Origin: an uncultured Bryobacteraceae bacterium | GTDB lineage: Bacteria > Acidobacteriota > Terriglobia > Bryobacterales > Bryobacteraceae | DNA length: 64,000 nucleotides | NCBI GenBank assembly: GCA_937920635.1 | Contig: CAKZUE010000046.1 | Location: forward strand, 1 to 64,000 | Reading direction: 5' to 3' | Shown here: positions 43,030 through 53,003 of the stretch, piece after piece | Position numbering within the stretch: the stretch's first letter is position 1 | Layout: every line of letters starts with the position of its first letter | The notes under the pieces: generated by a model | The model's input: only the letters and a program-made list of their open reading frames with translations | Told to the model about the DNA's origin: nothing | Databases searched by the model: none | Position numbers and translations under genes: made by a program

Positions 43030-44184
43030 ATGGGGCGCGGTGCACTTTCTTTCTTGTTGCTGCTGCTGGCTCTCGGCGGCTGCCGCAGCGGCACGGAATC
43101 GTCCCTCACACGCGCCCATCGGAAAGCCACTGAGGCCGACGACGCCGCGCGTTTCCTGGCAGGATTGCCGGGACGCGGCACCAGCCCGTTCAAGATCCAT
43201 GAATCCGATCCCGCATGGCGCGAGCACAGCCGCCGCCTGGACGCCATGTTCGCCGATTTCCGCGAACGCCGCGCGCCGCAAATGCGTGAGTTCGCGCGCT
43301 TGGAGCTGAGCCGCCGCGAAGATCTGGCCTGTCCGGTGTTCTACCCGTTTTCCGGCGCCGACGCGCTCACCCTGCTCAGCTTTTTCCCCGGCCGCAAGAC
43401 GTACGTCATGGCGGCGCTGGAACCGCCGGGCCGGGTGCCGCTGGCGCGGGAGATGCCGGCTGATGCCCTGCCCCGCCTGTTGCCGCCTCTGGCTTCGACG
43501 CTGGAATCCCTGCTGCACAAAAGCTTCTTCGTCACCCGTGAAATGGACCGCCAGTTGCGCGGACAGGCTGCCGATGGCGTCGCGCAGCCGCTGTTGATCC
43601 AGTTGGCGCGCGCCGGCTACGTCATCACAGGGGTCGAATACATCACTCTCGACGGGCGCGGCAGACCGGCCTCGCGCCATCAGGACGTGCGCCGCGCCCA
43701 GGGGGGAGGAAACCGGGGCCTCCGCCTGGACCTGCTCGCACCGGACGCCGGCCGTCCGGCCGAGCTGTATTACTTCTCGCTCAACCTGGACGACGCCCAT
43801 ATGCGCCGCAATGAGGAGTTTGCCACGTTCGTATCCTCGCTTGGCCCCGTCTGCACCATGCTGAAGGCAACGTCGTACATGTTGCACGACGCGAATTTCT
43901 CCAGGATCCGCTCGCTGATCCTCGACCGGTCCGCGCTCATCCTCCAGGACGATACCGGCATCCCCTGGCGGATGCTCTCCGCGGGCAGGTTTGACGTCCA
44001 GTTGTTCGGCGATTACGAGAAGCCTTACGGCAAGCCGTTCGGGTTCCGCCTCCAGCGCGATCTGCGCGCCGCATACGACAACCCGCAGAGCCGCGTCAAG
44101 CCGCTGAAGTTCCGCATCGGGTACGGAGCCGGCAAGGTGGCTTCCAATCTTCAGCTCGCCCGCCGTAAAGGCGGCCGCTCCTGA
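43030..44184 (+). CDS. uncharacterised lipoprotein
   Basis: A 384-residue protein with a signal peptide and lipobox (LALGGC, Cys18), so probably lipid-anchored. The body contains CPVFYPFSGADALTLLSFFPGRKTYV, a block I have seen in uncharacterised acidobacterial and Bacteroidetes proteins, followed by LEPPG. No catalytic motif is visible. GGAGGCGGA precedes the ATG. It converges with a DUF4097 lipoprotein gene, with 1 bp between the stop codons. Confidence 0.7.
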   Translation: MGRGALSFLLLLLALGGCRSGTESSLTRAHRKATEADDAARFLAGLPGRGTSPFKIHESDPAWREHSRRLDAMFADFRERRAPQMREFARLELSRREDLACPVFYPFSGADALTLLSFFPGRKTYVMAALEPPGRVPLAREMPADALPRLLPPLASTLESLLHKSFFVTREMDRQLRGQAADGVAQPLLIQLARAGYVITGVEYITLDGRGRPASRHQDVRRAQGGGNRGLRLDLLAPDAGRPAELYYFSLNLDDAHMRRNEEFATFVSSLGPVCTMLKATSYMLHDANFSRIRSLILDRSALILQDDTGIPWRMLSAGRFDVQLFGDYEKPYGKPFGFRLQRDLRAAYDNPQSRVKPLKFRIGYGAGKVASNLQLARRKGGRS

Positions 44185-44185
44185 C

Positions 44186-45118
44186 TCAGCGCCGCACGAT
44201 GCGGATGGAGCCGTTCGACGACGTCAGCTCGATCCGCTCTCCGCCCGCGCCCAGCCGCCCTTCCAGGCGGTTCTTGCCGAAGTCCCGCGCCGCCACTTCG
44301 TAATCGCTGGAGACGCGCCCGTTGCTGGTGGCTGCGCGCAGGTCCGCATTCACGCCCGGCGGCAACGCCAGCGTGATGGAGGCGTTCGAGGTCGTGATGC
44401 GCAGAGGGTTCCGCGCCCAGCGGTCCATCTTCACGCTGATGGAGCCGTTGGAGCTGCGGAACACGAGCGGCGCCCCTTCCTGCGGCTCCGCGATGTCGGC
44501 GTCGATCTGGCCGTTGGAGGTCTCCACGTCGGCGGTGCCGCGCAGTCCGCTGACGCGGATGCGCCCGTTGGATGTGCGCGCCGTCATCGCGCCGCTCACT
44601 TTGTCCAGTTCCACCGCGCCATTGGAAGTGCGCGCCGCCCACTCGCCTTTCACGTCCCACGCCTGCACCTTCCCGTTGGAGGTGGTGACCTTTCCGCTGC
44701 CTTCCAGTGATTCCAGCGTCACCTGTCCGTTCGACGTCCGCGCCTCTTCCAGAATCAGCCTGTGCGGCACACGGACCGCGATGCTGGCGCCGCAGTTGCA
44801 GCTGCCTTCCGGACGCCGCACGCGCACGCGCAGCGATTGGCCGTCGGCCACCACATCCACGTCCATCCTGTCGAGCACTTCCTGCCGCGAGGCGTACTTC
44901 ACCACCTCCACGGACGCCTCTTCGCGGTCCCACCCGCGGATCTCGATGGGGCCGTTGAAAGTCTCCAGCGTCACCCGGCCGCCGCTGGCAAGCTTCTCAG
45001 TCGTCGAATAGGGCTCTTTGAAGCGCTGCATCGCGCCCCAGTCGGAAGGATCCACCCAGTCGCAGCCGGCCAGGACCATCATTCCGGCCAGCAAGGCAAT
45101 CAGGAGGCTTTTGCGCAT
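44186..45118 (-). CDS. DUF4097-family lipoprotein with TSNG repeats
   Basis: A 310-residue lipoprotein (lipobox VLAGC). From about residue 130 the sequence repeats a TSNG(x)V/I unit at intervals of about 18-25 residues at least seven times (variants SSNGSI, TSNASI), as expected for the turns of a DUF4097/DUF2807 beta-helix. It probably sits in the inner leaflet of the outer membrane; role unknown. The start at 45118 follows GAGGAG. The 769-residue ORF start runs antisense into the pyruvate carboxylase gene and is not real. Confidence 0.82.
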   Translation of the reverse strand: MRKSLLIALLAGMMVLAGCDWVDPSDWGAMQRFKEPYSTTEKLASGGRVTLETFNGPIEIRGWDREEASVEVVKYASRQEVLDRMDVDVVADGQSLRVRVRRPEGSCNCGASIAVRVPHRLILEEARTSNGQVTLESLEGSGKVTTSNGKVQAWDVKGEWAARTSNGAVELDKVSGAMTARTSNGRIRVSGLRGTADVETSNGQIDADIAEPQEGAPLVFRSSNGSISVKMDRWARNPLRITTSNASITLALPPGVNADLRAATSNGRVSSDYEVAARDFGKNRLEGRLGAGGERIELTSSNGSIRIVRR

Positions 45119-45187
45119 CAGTAACTCCTCACGAAGCCTATTACGGATCGGAATGGCCGAAAGTTCCCCCATGCTAGCCTGATTCAC

Positions 45188-48100
45188 ATGAAGAAATTGA
45201 TGGCCCTCAACCGGGGCGAGATCGCGATCCGCATTTTCCGCGCCGCCAACGAGCTGGGCCTGTCGACCGTCGCCATCTACAGCCAGGAGGACCGCCTCAG
45301 TCTCCACCGCTTCAAGGCCGATGAAGCCTACCTCGTCGGCCAGGGGCTCGGCCCCGTGCAGGCGTATCTCGACATCGGCGGCATCGTCGGGCTGGCGAAG
45401 GAGAAGGGCGTTGACGCAATCCATCCCGGCTACGGCTTCCTGAGCGAAAACCCGCAACTGGCTCGCGCCTGCGCCGCAGCGGGCATCACCTTCATCGGGC
45501 CCAGCGCGGAGCTGCTCGAGCAGCTCGGCGACAAGACCGCGGCCCGCCGCCTGGCCCGGGAGGCCCAGGTGCCCACGTTGGCCGGCACGGACCGCCCCGT
45601 GCGCACCGTCGAGCAGGCGCGCCGCGCCGCTGAAACGGCGGGCTATCCGCTGATCCTGAAAGCGGCCTTCGGCGGCGGCGGCCGCGGCATGCGGATCGTG
45701 CACCGCTCTGAAGATCTCGAACCCCGCTTCCACGAGGCCAGCCAGGAGGCTCATGCCGCCTTCGGCAACGGCGCCCTGTTCATCGAGCGCTACATCCGCC
45801 ACGCCAAGCACATCGAGGTCCAGATCCTCGGCGACACCCACGGCCATCTCGTCCACCTGTGGGAGCGCGACTGCTCCGTGCAGCGCCGCCACCAGAAAAT
45901 CGTCGAGATCGCGCCCGCCTTCAGCCTCGATCCGTCCCTCCGCCGCGAGCTCTGCGAAGCCGCCGTGCGCCTGTGCCGCCACGCCGGCTACTACTCGGCA
46001 GGCACCGTCGAGTTCCTCGTCGACGCCGATTCCGGCGAGTGGTTCTTCATCGAAGTCAATCCGCGCATCCAGGTGGAGCACACCGTCACCGAGGTCGTCA
46101 CCGGCATCGACATCGTGCGCGCGCAGATCCAGGTGGCGCAGGGGCTGGCGCTCCACAGCGCGGAGATGGCGATCCCGCCACAGGAGGAGATCCGAGTCTT
46201 CGGAGCGGCGCTCCAGTGCCGCATCACCACCGAAGATCCATCGAAAAACTTCCTCCCCGACTACGGCCGCATCACCACCTACCGCTCCCCTGCCGGTTTC
46301 GGCATCCGGCTCGACGGCGCATCCGCCTACGGCGGCGCGGTGATCACTCCCTACTACGATTCGCTGCTTGTCAAGATCACCGCCTGGGGCAACGACTTCC
46401 GCACGGCCTGCCAGCGCATGGACCGTTGCTTGCGGGAATTCCGCATCCGCGGCGTCAAAACCAATATTCCGTTTCTGGAAAACGTGGTCAATCATCCAGC
46501 TTTTCAGACGGGAAAAGCGACCACCACTTTTCTTGAAAATGCGCCGGAATTATTCCGCTTCCGGCTGCGCCAGGACCGCGCCACACGCCTGCTCGGCTAC
46601 CTGGCCGAGACCGCCGTCAACGGCAATCCGGAGATGGCGCGGCGCCGCCCGCCGGACTCCGTCCGCCAGCCGCCGCTGCCCCCGCACAACCCGGCGCCGC
46701 CGCCGCCCGGCACGCGCCAGAAGCTGCTCGAGCTGGGGCCGGAAGCCTTCGCGCAATGGGTGCTGAAGCAGAAGCGGCTGCTGCTGACCGACACGACGAT
46801 GCGCGACGCCCATCAGTCGTTGATGGCGACGCGGATGCGCACCTATGACATGCTCGCCATCGCGAACTTCTACTCTCACTCGCTCGCCGGCCTGTTTTCG
46901 CTCGAGATGTGGGGCGGCGCCACGTTCGACGTCGCCATGCGCTTCCTGCTGGAAGATCCGTGGGTGCGGCTGCAAAAGCTCCGCCGCGAGATCCCGAACA
47001 TCTGCCTCCAGATGCTTCTCCGGGCCTCGAACGCTGTCGGCTACACGGCGTATCCGGACAACGCCGTGCGGCGATTTGTGGAGGTTGCGGCGCAGGAGGG
47101 CATCGACATCTTCCGCATCTTCGATTCGCTGAACTGGCTGCCCAACATGAAAGTGGCGATGGAGGCCGTGCGGCGGACGAATGCCGTCTGCGAGGCCGCC
47201 ATCTGCTACACGGGCGACATCCTCGACCCCCGCCGCGACAAGTATCCTCTGGGCTATTACACCCGCCTGGCGAAAGAACTGGAAAAGATGGGCGCGCACA
47301 TGCTCGCCATCAAGGACATGGCCGGCCTCGTCAAGCCCTATGCCGCCTACAAGCTGGTCAAGGCCCTGAAGGAGGAGACGGGGCTCCCCATCCATTTCCA
47401 TACGCACGACACCTCGGGACTCAACGCCGCCTCCATCCTCAAGGCCGCCGAGGCGGGCGCCGACATCGCCGACGCCGCCATTTCGTCGATGAGCGGCTCG
47501 ACGTCGCAGCCAAACCTGAATTCCCTTGTGGCTGCGCTCCAGCACGACCCTCGCCGCGCCACGGGCCTCGATTTCGACGCCCTGAACCGTTGCTCTGACT
47601 ACTGGGAACAGGTGCGCCTGAACTATGCGCCCTTCGATACCGCGCCCCGCTCCGGCACGGCCGACGTCTACCTGCACGAGATGCCCGGCGGACAGTACAC
47701 CAACCTGCGCGAGCAGGCAGAAAGCCTCGGCCTCGGCCACCGCTGGCCCGAGATCGCGCGGATGTACGCCGACGTCAACCACGCCTTTGGCGACATCGTC
47801 AAGGTGACCCCGTCCTCGAAAGTGGTCGGCGACATGGCGCTGTTTCTGATTCAACACGGCATGACGGTGAAGGAATTCGAAAATCTTGGGCCGAATCACT
47901 CGCTGAACATCCCGAATTCCGTCGTGGAAATGTTCGAGGGCGCGCTCGGCGAGCCGGAAGGCGGGTGGCCGCCGAAGATCGCATCCGTGATTCTCAAAGG
48001 CAGGAAGCCGCGGCGCGGGCGCCCCGGCGCACGCCTCAAGCCGGTCGACTGGGAGGAAACACGCGCGGCGATCGAAAAAAAGACGGGCCACAAGCCCTCA

Positions 48101-48637
48101 GAGACCGACCTGCTCAGCTATGTGATGTACCCGGACGTGTACCTGAAGTTCGACAAGGCGCGCGCCGCTTACGGCGATCTCACCGTGCTGCCCTCGCCTG
48201 CGTTTTTCTATGGCCTCAAACCGGGCGAAGAGATCACCGTGGACATCGAGCCGGGCAAGGCGCTGGTCATCAAGTACACCGCCACCGGCGACCCTCACCC
48301 GGATGGCACCCGCACGGTCTTCTTCGAACTCAACGGCCAGCCGCGCGAGATCACCGTGCGCGACCGCCACATCAAGGCGGAGGGCAAGGCCCAGCCCAAG
48401 GCCGATCCGGCCAAAGAGGGCCACGTCGGCGCCCCCATCCCCGGCGCCGTCACGTCGATCGCCGTCGAACTGAACCAGGCGGTGAAAAAGGGCGACAAGC
48501 TGCTCGTGCTGGAGGCGATGAAGATGCAGACCACCGTTTACGCTCCCATCGCCGGCAAGGTGGCCGAGCGCCACGTCAGCCTCGGCCAGACCGTCGAGCC
48601 GAAGGATCTCCTGCTGGTCATCACTCCGGTATCCTGA
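45188..48637 (+). CDS. pyc: pyruvate carboxylase
   Basis: A 1149-residue single-chain enzyme, which makes oxaloacetate from pyruvate. Biotin carboxylase occupies about residues 1-450 (LKAAFGGGGRGMR, EVNPRIQVEHTVTE). Carboxyltransferase runs from about 530 to 1000 (TTMRDAHQSLMATRMR, FHTHDTSGLN). The biotinyl domain ends the protein with LEAMKMQT, the Lys being the biotin site. Length and order match the alpha4-type Pyc. It gives the organism an anaplerotic route. Confidence 0.95.
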   Translation: MKKLMALNRGEIAIRIFRAANELGLSTVAIYSQEDRLSLHRFKADEAYLVGQGLGPVQAYLDIGGIVGLAKEKGVDAIHPGYGFLSENPQLARACAAAGITFIGPSAELLEQLGDKTAARRLAREAQVPTLAGTDRPVRTVEQARRAAETAGYPLILKAAFGGGGRGMRIVHRSEDLEPRFHEASQEAHAAFGNGALFIERYIRHAKHIEVQILGDTHGHLVHLWERDCSVQRRHQKIVEIAPAFSLDPSLRRELCEAAVRLCRHAGYYSAGTVEFLVDADSGEWFFIEVNPRIQVEHTVTEVVTGIDIVRAQIQVAQGLALHSAEMAIPPQEEIRVFGAALQCRITTEDPSKNFLPDYGRITTYRSPAGFGIRLDGASAYGGAVITPYYDSLLVKITAWGNDFRTACQRMDRCLREFRIRGVKTNIPFLENVVNHPAFQTGKATTTFLENAPELFRFRLRQDRATRLLGYLAETAVNGNPEMARRRPPDSVRQPPLPPHNPAPPPPGTRQKLLELGPEAFAQWVLKQKRLLLTDTTMRDAHQSLMATRMRTYDMLAIANFYSHSLAGLFSLEMWGGATFDVAMRFLLEDPWVRLQKLRREIPNICLQMLLRASNAVGYTAYPDNAVRRFVEVAAQEGIDIFRIFDSLNWLPNMKVAMEAVRRTNAVCEAAICYTGDILDPRRDKYPLGYYTRLAKELEKMGAHMLAIKDMAGLVKPYAAYKLVKALKEETGLPIHFHTHDTSGLNAASILKAAEAGADIADAAISSMSGSTSQPNLNSLVAALQHDPRRATGLDFDALNRCSDYWEQVRLNYAPFDTAPRSGTADVYLHEMPGGQYTNLREQAESLGLGHRWPEIARMYADVNHAFGDIVKVTPSSKVVGDMALFLIQHGMTVKEFENLGPNHSLNIPNSVVEMFEGALGEPEGGWPPKIASVILKGRKPRRGRPGARLKPVDWEETRAAIEKKTGHKPSETDLLSYVMYPDVYLKFDKARAAYGDLTVLPSPAFFYGLKPGEEITVDIEPGKALVIKYTATGDPHPDGTRTVFFELNGQPREITVRDRHIKAEGKAQPKADPAKEGHVGAPIPGAVTSIAVELNQAVKKGDKLLVLEAMKMQTTVYAPIAGKVAERHVSLGQTVEPKDLLLVITPVS

Positions 48638-48645
48638 TAGGCGCC

Positions 48646-49917
48646 ATGCGCGCCACCAGACGTTTCTTCCTCAGCGCGGCCGCCGCCGGCCTGGCTGCCG
48701 CCCGCGCACAGACCGCGCCCAGCGACCGCATCCGCGTCGGCTTCATCGGCTGCGGCGGCATGGGTTCGGGCCGCATCCGCCACTTTCTCGGTCATCCCGA
48801 TGTCGAGGCCGCCGCGGTCTGCGACGTCGACCGCACTCATCTGGACCGCGCCGCCGCGCTTGTGGAATCGCTGCGCGGCCGCAAGCCGGAGACCTACGGC
48901 GATTTCCGCCGGGTGCTCGACCGCAACGATATCGATGCTGTGATGATCGCCACCCCCGATCACTGGCACGCCCTGCCGGCCATTCTCGCCTGCCAGGCGG
49001 GCAAGGACGTCTTCGTCGAAAAACCGTTCTCCTATTCGATTGGCGAAGGGCGCCGGATGGTGGAGGCCGCGCGCCGCCACGCGCGCGTCACCCAGATGGG
49101 CAACCATATTCACAACGACCTGCCCAATTACCGGCGGGTGGTGGAACTGGTCCGGTCGGGAAATCTCGGCAAAATCGCGCGCGTGCATTGCGGCCTGCGC
49201 TCGAACGAGAAATCCATCGGTTCGCCCCCCGACGGGCCGCCCCCGCCGGAACTGGACTACGATTTCTGGCTCGGGCCGGCGCCGAAGCGGCCCTATAATC
49301 CCAACCGGTCGCACCTTCGTTTCCGCTATTTCTGGGACTATTCCGGCGGTGTTTTTGCCGATTTCTGGTGCCATTTCGCCGATGTGGCGTACTGGGCCCT
49401 GGACCTTCGCGCGCCGCGCTCGGTGAGCGCCGCCGGGGGCCGCTGGCTCGCGGAAGACAACGCCGAGACGCCGGATGTCTTCGAAGCCGTGTTCGAATAC
49501 CCAGGTCCCGTGCTGCTCACCTGGACGCAACACCCGCAGGGCCGGCCGGGCTTCGAGCACATGGGCAGTTGCGTCATCTTCGAGGGCACGGAGGCGACGC
49601 TCGTGACCAACTACTCGAAGCACGAGGTGTGGGTGAAGGGCAGGCTCGCCCCTGATTTTCCCCGTCCCGAGCCGTCCATTCCCGACTCGCCCGGCCACAT
49701 CCGCGAGTTTCTCGACGCCATCCGTTCGCGCAACACGCAGACAACTTGCAACTTTGAGTACTCCCACCGCCTGAACAAGGGTGCGATGCTGGCCAACATC
49801 GCCTTCCGAACCGGCGCGCGGCTGGAGTGGGACGACGGGCGGGAGCGGATCACCAACCACAAAGCGGCCAACGGCTTCCTCACGCGGCGCTACCGGAAGC
49901 CCTGGAAGCTCGCCTGA
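48646..49917 (+). CDS. Gfo/Idh/MocA family oxidoreductase, Tat-exported (second)
   Basis: A 423-residue protein with a twin-arginine-like leader (TRRFFLSAAAAG), a Rossmann motif (VGFIGCGGMGSG) near residue 30, and an intact EKP motif (FVEKPFSY) near 125. The FWLGPAP and DFWCHFADV blocks place it with exported Planctomycete/Acidobacterial members. The substrate is probably a sugar or inositol. It begins 8 bp after pyc, so read-through is likely although the functions look unrelated. Confidence 0.87.
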   Translation: MRATRRFFLSAAAAGLAAARAQTAPSDRIRVGFIGCGGMGSGRIRHFLGHPDVEAAAVCDVDRTHLDRAAALVESLRGRKPETYGDFRRVLDRNDIDAVMIATPDHWHALPAILACQAGKDVFVEKPFSYSIGEGRRMVEAARRHARVTQMGNHIHNDLPNYRRVVELVRSGNLGKIARVHCGLRSNEKSIGSPPDGPPPPELDYDFWLGPAPKRPYNPNRSHLRFRYFWDYSGGVFADFWCHFADVAYWALDLRAPRSVSAAGGRWLAEDNAETPDVFEAVFEYPGPVLLTWTQHPQGRPGFEHMGSCVIFEGTEATLVTNYSKHEVWVKGRLAPDFPRPEPSIPDSPGHIREFLDAIRSRNTQTTCNFEYSHRLNKGAMLANIAFRTGARLEWDDGRERITNHKAANGFLTRRYRKPWKLA

Positions 49918-49977
49918 CTGCGTTTCTCCTCAAATCTTCATTCCGCGGCCCGATATGAAGCGTGAGGTCGCAACCGT

Positions 49978-50382
49978 ATGGCTTTTGTCGATTGGAAACC
50001 CGAATACAGCGTCGGTCACATGGAGATCGACCAACAGCACCGGAAACTGGTGGACATCATCAATCACCTGCATGATTCGATGAAGCTCGGCGGCAAGCCC
50101 GAGGATCTGATGCGGATCATGAACGATCTGGTGAATTACACCCGGTATCACTTCGCCCATGAAGAGAAGCTGATGCAGCAGGCGGGCTACCCCGACCTCG
50201 CCAATCACCAGCGGGTGCACCGGGCGATGGTGGAGCAGGTGGAGAAATTCCGCCGCGAAGCCGGCAACACGCGCACGGGCTTTTCGATCAAGCTGATGGG
50301 CTTTCTGAAAAACTGGCTCACCGATCACATCATGGGCACGGACCAGAAATACGCGCCCACTCTGAAATCCGTGAAGGTCTGA
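49978..50382 (+). CDS. bacteriohemerythrin
   Basis: A 134-residue four-helix oxygen-binding protein. The diiron ligands are all visible: His in SVGHMEID, His in QQHRKL, His and Glu in HFAHEEKLM, His in NHQRVHRAM and His/Asp in DHIMGTDQ. Such proteins bind or sense oxygen in microaerobic bacteria. The ATG at 49978 lacks a strong ribosome site. It stands alone between the Idh-type and hydrolase genes. Confidence 0.92.
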   Translation: MAFVDWKPEYSVGHMEIDQQHRKLVDIINHLHDSMKLGGKPEDLMRIMNDLVNYTRYHFAHEEKLMQQAGYPDLANHQRVHRAMVEQVEKFRREAGNTRTGFSIKLMGFLKNWLTDHIMGTDQKYAPTLKSVKV

Positions 50383-50470
50383 CGCCGGGCGATCGGGCGC
50401 CGCCGCAAAGCCGTCCGGAATTGACGCAAGGAAGAGCCGCTGCCGTGCTGCGGGAGACCCGGAAAGGCCA

Positions 50471-50500
50471 AAACGTCTGGCAGGATGGGAAACGTCTGGC
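50471..50500. repeat. 11-bp direct repeat upstream of the hydrolase gene
   Basis: AAACGTCTGGC occurs at 50471-50481 and again at 50490-50500, offset by 19 bp, nearly two helical turns. It lies about 70-100 bp upstream of the hydrolase start and could be an operator. Confidence 0.4.
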
Positions 50501-50568
50501 CAGCAAAAGTCATCCTATAGGCAATGGCTCTTTCCGGCGCCGCCGATTCCCTGGAGTCCGCCTCGCAG

Positions 50569-52395
50569 ATGCGCCGGTTTTCCCGCATCCTGGCAGGCTG
50601 TTCTGGGGCGCTTGTCCTGCTGGCTGCGCTGCCGGTTTTCGCCGCCTCTGCGCCTCCTGACCCGCGGGACTCGATCAACATCCACTCCAAGACGCAGTTC
50701 ACGCCGCGGCTGTACATGGATCGAACAATATGGGAGTCGCGCAAGGAGGCGCTGCGACGGCAGATCCTGGTCTCCGCGGGGCTTTGGCCCATGCAGCCGC
50801 GCGGACCGGTGCCCGTGCACCGGTTTGGGAGAACCGCCAAGGGACCCTACATTGTGGAGAAGATCGCTCTGGAGACGCTGCCGGGCTTCCTGGTCGGCGC
50901 GAACCTCTATATGCCCGCGAAACTCCAGCGGTCCGCTCCCGCTGTGCTGGTGGCGCACGGGCACTGGAGGTACGGGCGGACGCACCATGCCGAAGACTAT
51001 TCCGTGCCGGCGCTGTGCGCCAACCTCGCCGCGCAGGGTTTCGTCGTGCTCGCCTGGGACATGGTGGGCTACGAAGACACCCGGCAATTGCCTCACAATT
51101 TCGGCGATGCGGCGGAAGAATTGGCGTGGCTTTTTACGCCTTTCAGCCTGCAATTATGGAATGCGATCCGCGCCCTGGACTTTGTGGAATCGCTCCCCGA
51201 GGTGAACCGGTTCCAGATCGGCATGACCGGAACCTCCGGGGGCGGCACGCAGACGTATCTGCTAGCCGCGGTTGACGAGCGGATCCGCGCCGCCGCACCA
51301 GGCGGGATGGTCTCGGCCACGTTTCAGGGCGACGATGTCTGCGAGATGGCGCCCGGGCTGCGCGTCGGCACCAACAACCTGGAGCTGACTTCGCTGATCG
51401 CGCCGCGCCATCTGCAGTTGGTGGCGGCGACAGGCGACTGGACCCGCAACACGCTCAAAGTGGAGCTGCCCGCGATCCGCTCGGTCTACGCATTGTACCG
51501 GCAGGAGCGCCGCGCGTCGGCGGCGATGATCAACGCCGGCCACAATTGCAACCGCGAGAGCCGCGAGGCGGTCTATGCGTTCTTCCACCGCACGCTGGCG
51601 CGGCGGTTCCTGTACGCAGCCGCGCCGCGCGAAAGCGACACGCTGGCTCTGCCGTCGCGCGACGAACTGCTGATCGGCGCCGCCATGCGCGAGAAGGCGT
51701 CAGCCTCCCGGGACGGGATCTTCGCCGCATGGAAGGAGATGGCGATCGCGCGCACCGCCTCCATGAAGCTGGAGGAATTGCGGGAACGGATGGCAGCCAT
51801 GTTCAACGTATCGATGCCCGCTCAGGTGACCGCGCCGGAGATTATGCCCGAGCTGGTGCTGCTGCGCACGGACACAGGCACGCCGGTCCGGGCGAGGTGG
51901 GTGGCTCCGCCTGCTGCCGAAACGGCTGAATTTGAGATCGCCGTCAGCCCGGAGGGGCTGGCTTGCGCCGACTGCCAGCGGGTGCAGCAAAGCGAGCAGG
52001 CGTCCACCGCCCGGCTCCGGGTGGAGGTCTACCGGGCAGGGGCGCCGCCGCAGCCCTTCCATCTGGAGCGGGCCACGTTCCACCGCACCCCCTTCGCCGA
52101 GCGGGTACAGGACATCCTGGCCTCCATTCGCTACGTCTCCGGCTTCGCCGGAGAAAGGCCGGTCAGGCTCGCCTGCACGGGACTGGCCCGGGCGTGGTGC
52201 CTGCTGGCGGCGGCCGCCGCCCCGCCGGCGATGAACCTCGAGCTGGAGGGCGGCGTTGATGCGAACGCGGCCGCGGGATTGACGGACTATCTCAACCGTC
52301 CCGGCATCGCTTACGCCGGAGGGCTGCCCGTGTTGTTCCGGCTCGCGTCCCGCAACGGTGTGGTGCAGGAACCGGCCGTTACAATGGGGAAGTGA
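50569..52395 (+). CDS. exported alpha/beta hydrolase (acetyl xylan esterase-like)
   Basis: A 608-residue protein with a signal peptide (to about residue 28). The hydrolase core (about 90-370) has VLVAHGHWRYG, the nucleophile elbow GTSGGG with Ser near 228, an Asp candidate in ATGDW and His in NAGHNC. Such large exported hydrolases of the AXE1/dienelactone hydrolase type in Acidobacteria are thought to remove ester groups from plant glycans. The C-terminal 230 residues have no recognised domain. ATG 50524 would add 15 residues. Its TGA overlaps the next GTG start. Confidence 0.78.
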   Translation: MRRFSRILAGCSGALVLLAALPVFAASAPPDPRDSINIHSKTQFTPRLYMDRTIWESRKEALRRQILVSAGLWPMQPRGPVPVHRFGRTAKGPYIVEKIALETLPGFLVGANLYMPAKLQRSAPAVLVAHGHWRYGRTHHAEDYSVPALCANLAAQGFVVLAWDMVGYEDTRQLPHNFGDAAEELAWLFTPFSLQLWNAIRALDFVESLPEVNRFQIGMTGTSGGGTQTYLLAAVDERIRAAAPGGMVSATFQGDDVCEMAPGLRVGTNNLELTSLIAPRHLQLVAATGDWTRNTLKVELPAIRSVYALYRQERRASAAMINAGHNCNRESREAVYAFFHRTLARRFLYAAAPRESDTLALPSRDELLIGAAMREKASASRDGIFAAWKEMAIARTASMKLEELRERMAAMFNVSMPAQVTAPEIMPELVLLRTDTGTPVRARWVAPPAAETAEFEIAVSPEGLACADCQRVQQSEQASTARLRVEVYRAGAPPQPFHLERATFHRTPFAERVQDILASIRYVSGFAGERPVRLACTGLARAWCLLAAAAAPPAMNLELEGGVDANAAAGLTDYLNRPGIAYAGGLPVLFRLASRNGVVQEPAVTMGK

Positions 52396-53003
52396 TCCGC
52401 ACGCTGATCTTCGATCTCGGCCGGGTGATCGTGCCCTTCGATTTCCGCCTCGGCTACGCGCGCATGGCGGAACGGTGCGGCCTGGAGCCCGATGAGGTCC
52501 GGGCCCGCCTCAAGTCCGATGGGCTGGTGCGTTCGTTTGAATCGGGCGGCATCGGTCCCCATGAATTCCACCGCCAGGTGACGCAGCTTTTGGGAACCGA
52601 GGTCCCCTACGACGAGTTCCGCGAGATCTGGTTCAGCATTTTCCTGCCGGAAACGCTGGTTTCTGATGCGCTGCTGGCTGCACTCCATGCGCGCCACCGG
52701 CTGGTGCTGCTGTCGAACACGAATCAGATCCACTTTGAAATGATCCGCGAGCGCTATCCGATCCTGCGCCACTTCGACGCGTTCGTTCTCTCCTATGAAG
52801 CGGGCGCGATGAAGCCCGAGCCGCGCATCTATGCGGCGGCGGTCGAAGCGGCGCGGTGCGCGCCGCAGGAGTGCTTCTTCACCGACGACATCCCGGAGTA
52901 TGTCGAAGGCGCGCGGCAGGCGGGCATCGACGCTGTGGTGTTTGAAGGCCAGGAGGCGCTGGAACGCGAGCTGCGGGCGCGCGGCGTTGTTTGGGATCAG
53001 TAG
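52392..53003 (+). CDS. HAD-family phosphatase (YihX-like)
   Basis: A 203-residue haloacid dehalogenase-like hydrolase. Motif I is [12 protein letters not shown] (nucleophile Asp8, with the D-L-G form of YihX-like enzymes), motif II is LLSNTN near residue 107, Lys lies in GAMKPEP and motif IV is FFTDD. It may dephosphorylate sugar phosphates. It starts at GTG within the upstream stop and overlaps the convergent E1 gene by 7 bp. Confidence 0.85.
   Translation: MIRTLIFDLGRVIVPFDFRLGYARMAERCGLEPDEVRARLKSDGLVRSFESGGIGPHEFHRQVTQLLGTEVPYDEFREIWFSIFLPETLVSDALLAALHARHRLVLLSNTNQIHFEMIRERYPILRHFDAFVLSYEAGAMKPEPRIYAAAVEAARCAPQECFFTDDIPEYVEGARQAGIDAVVFEGQEALERELRARGVVWDQ

Noticed and set aside
45119-46495. 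N-terminal extension of the DUF4097 ORF (769 residues)
   Set aside because: The extension is antisense to pyruvate carboxylase; a lipoprotein signal and ribosome site place the true start at 45118.
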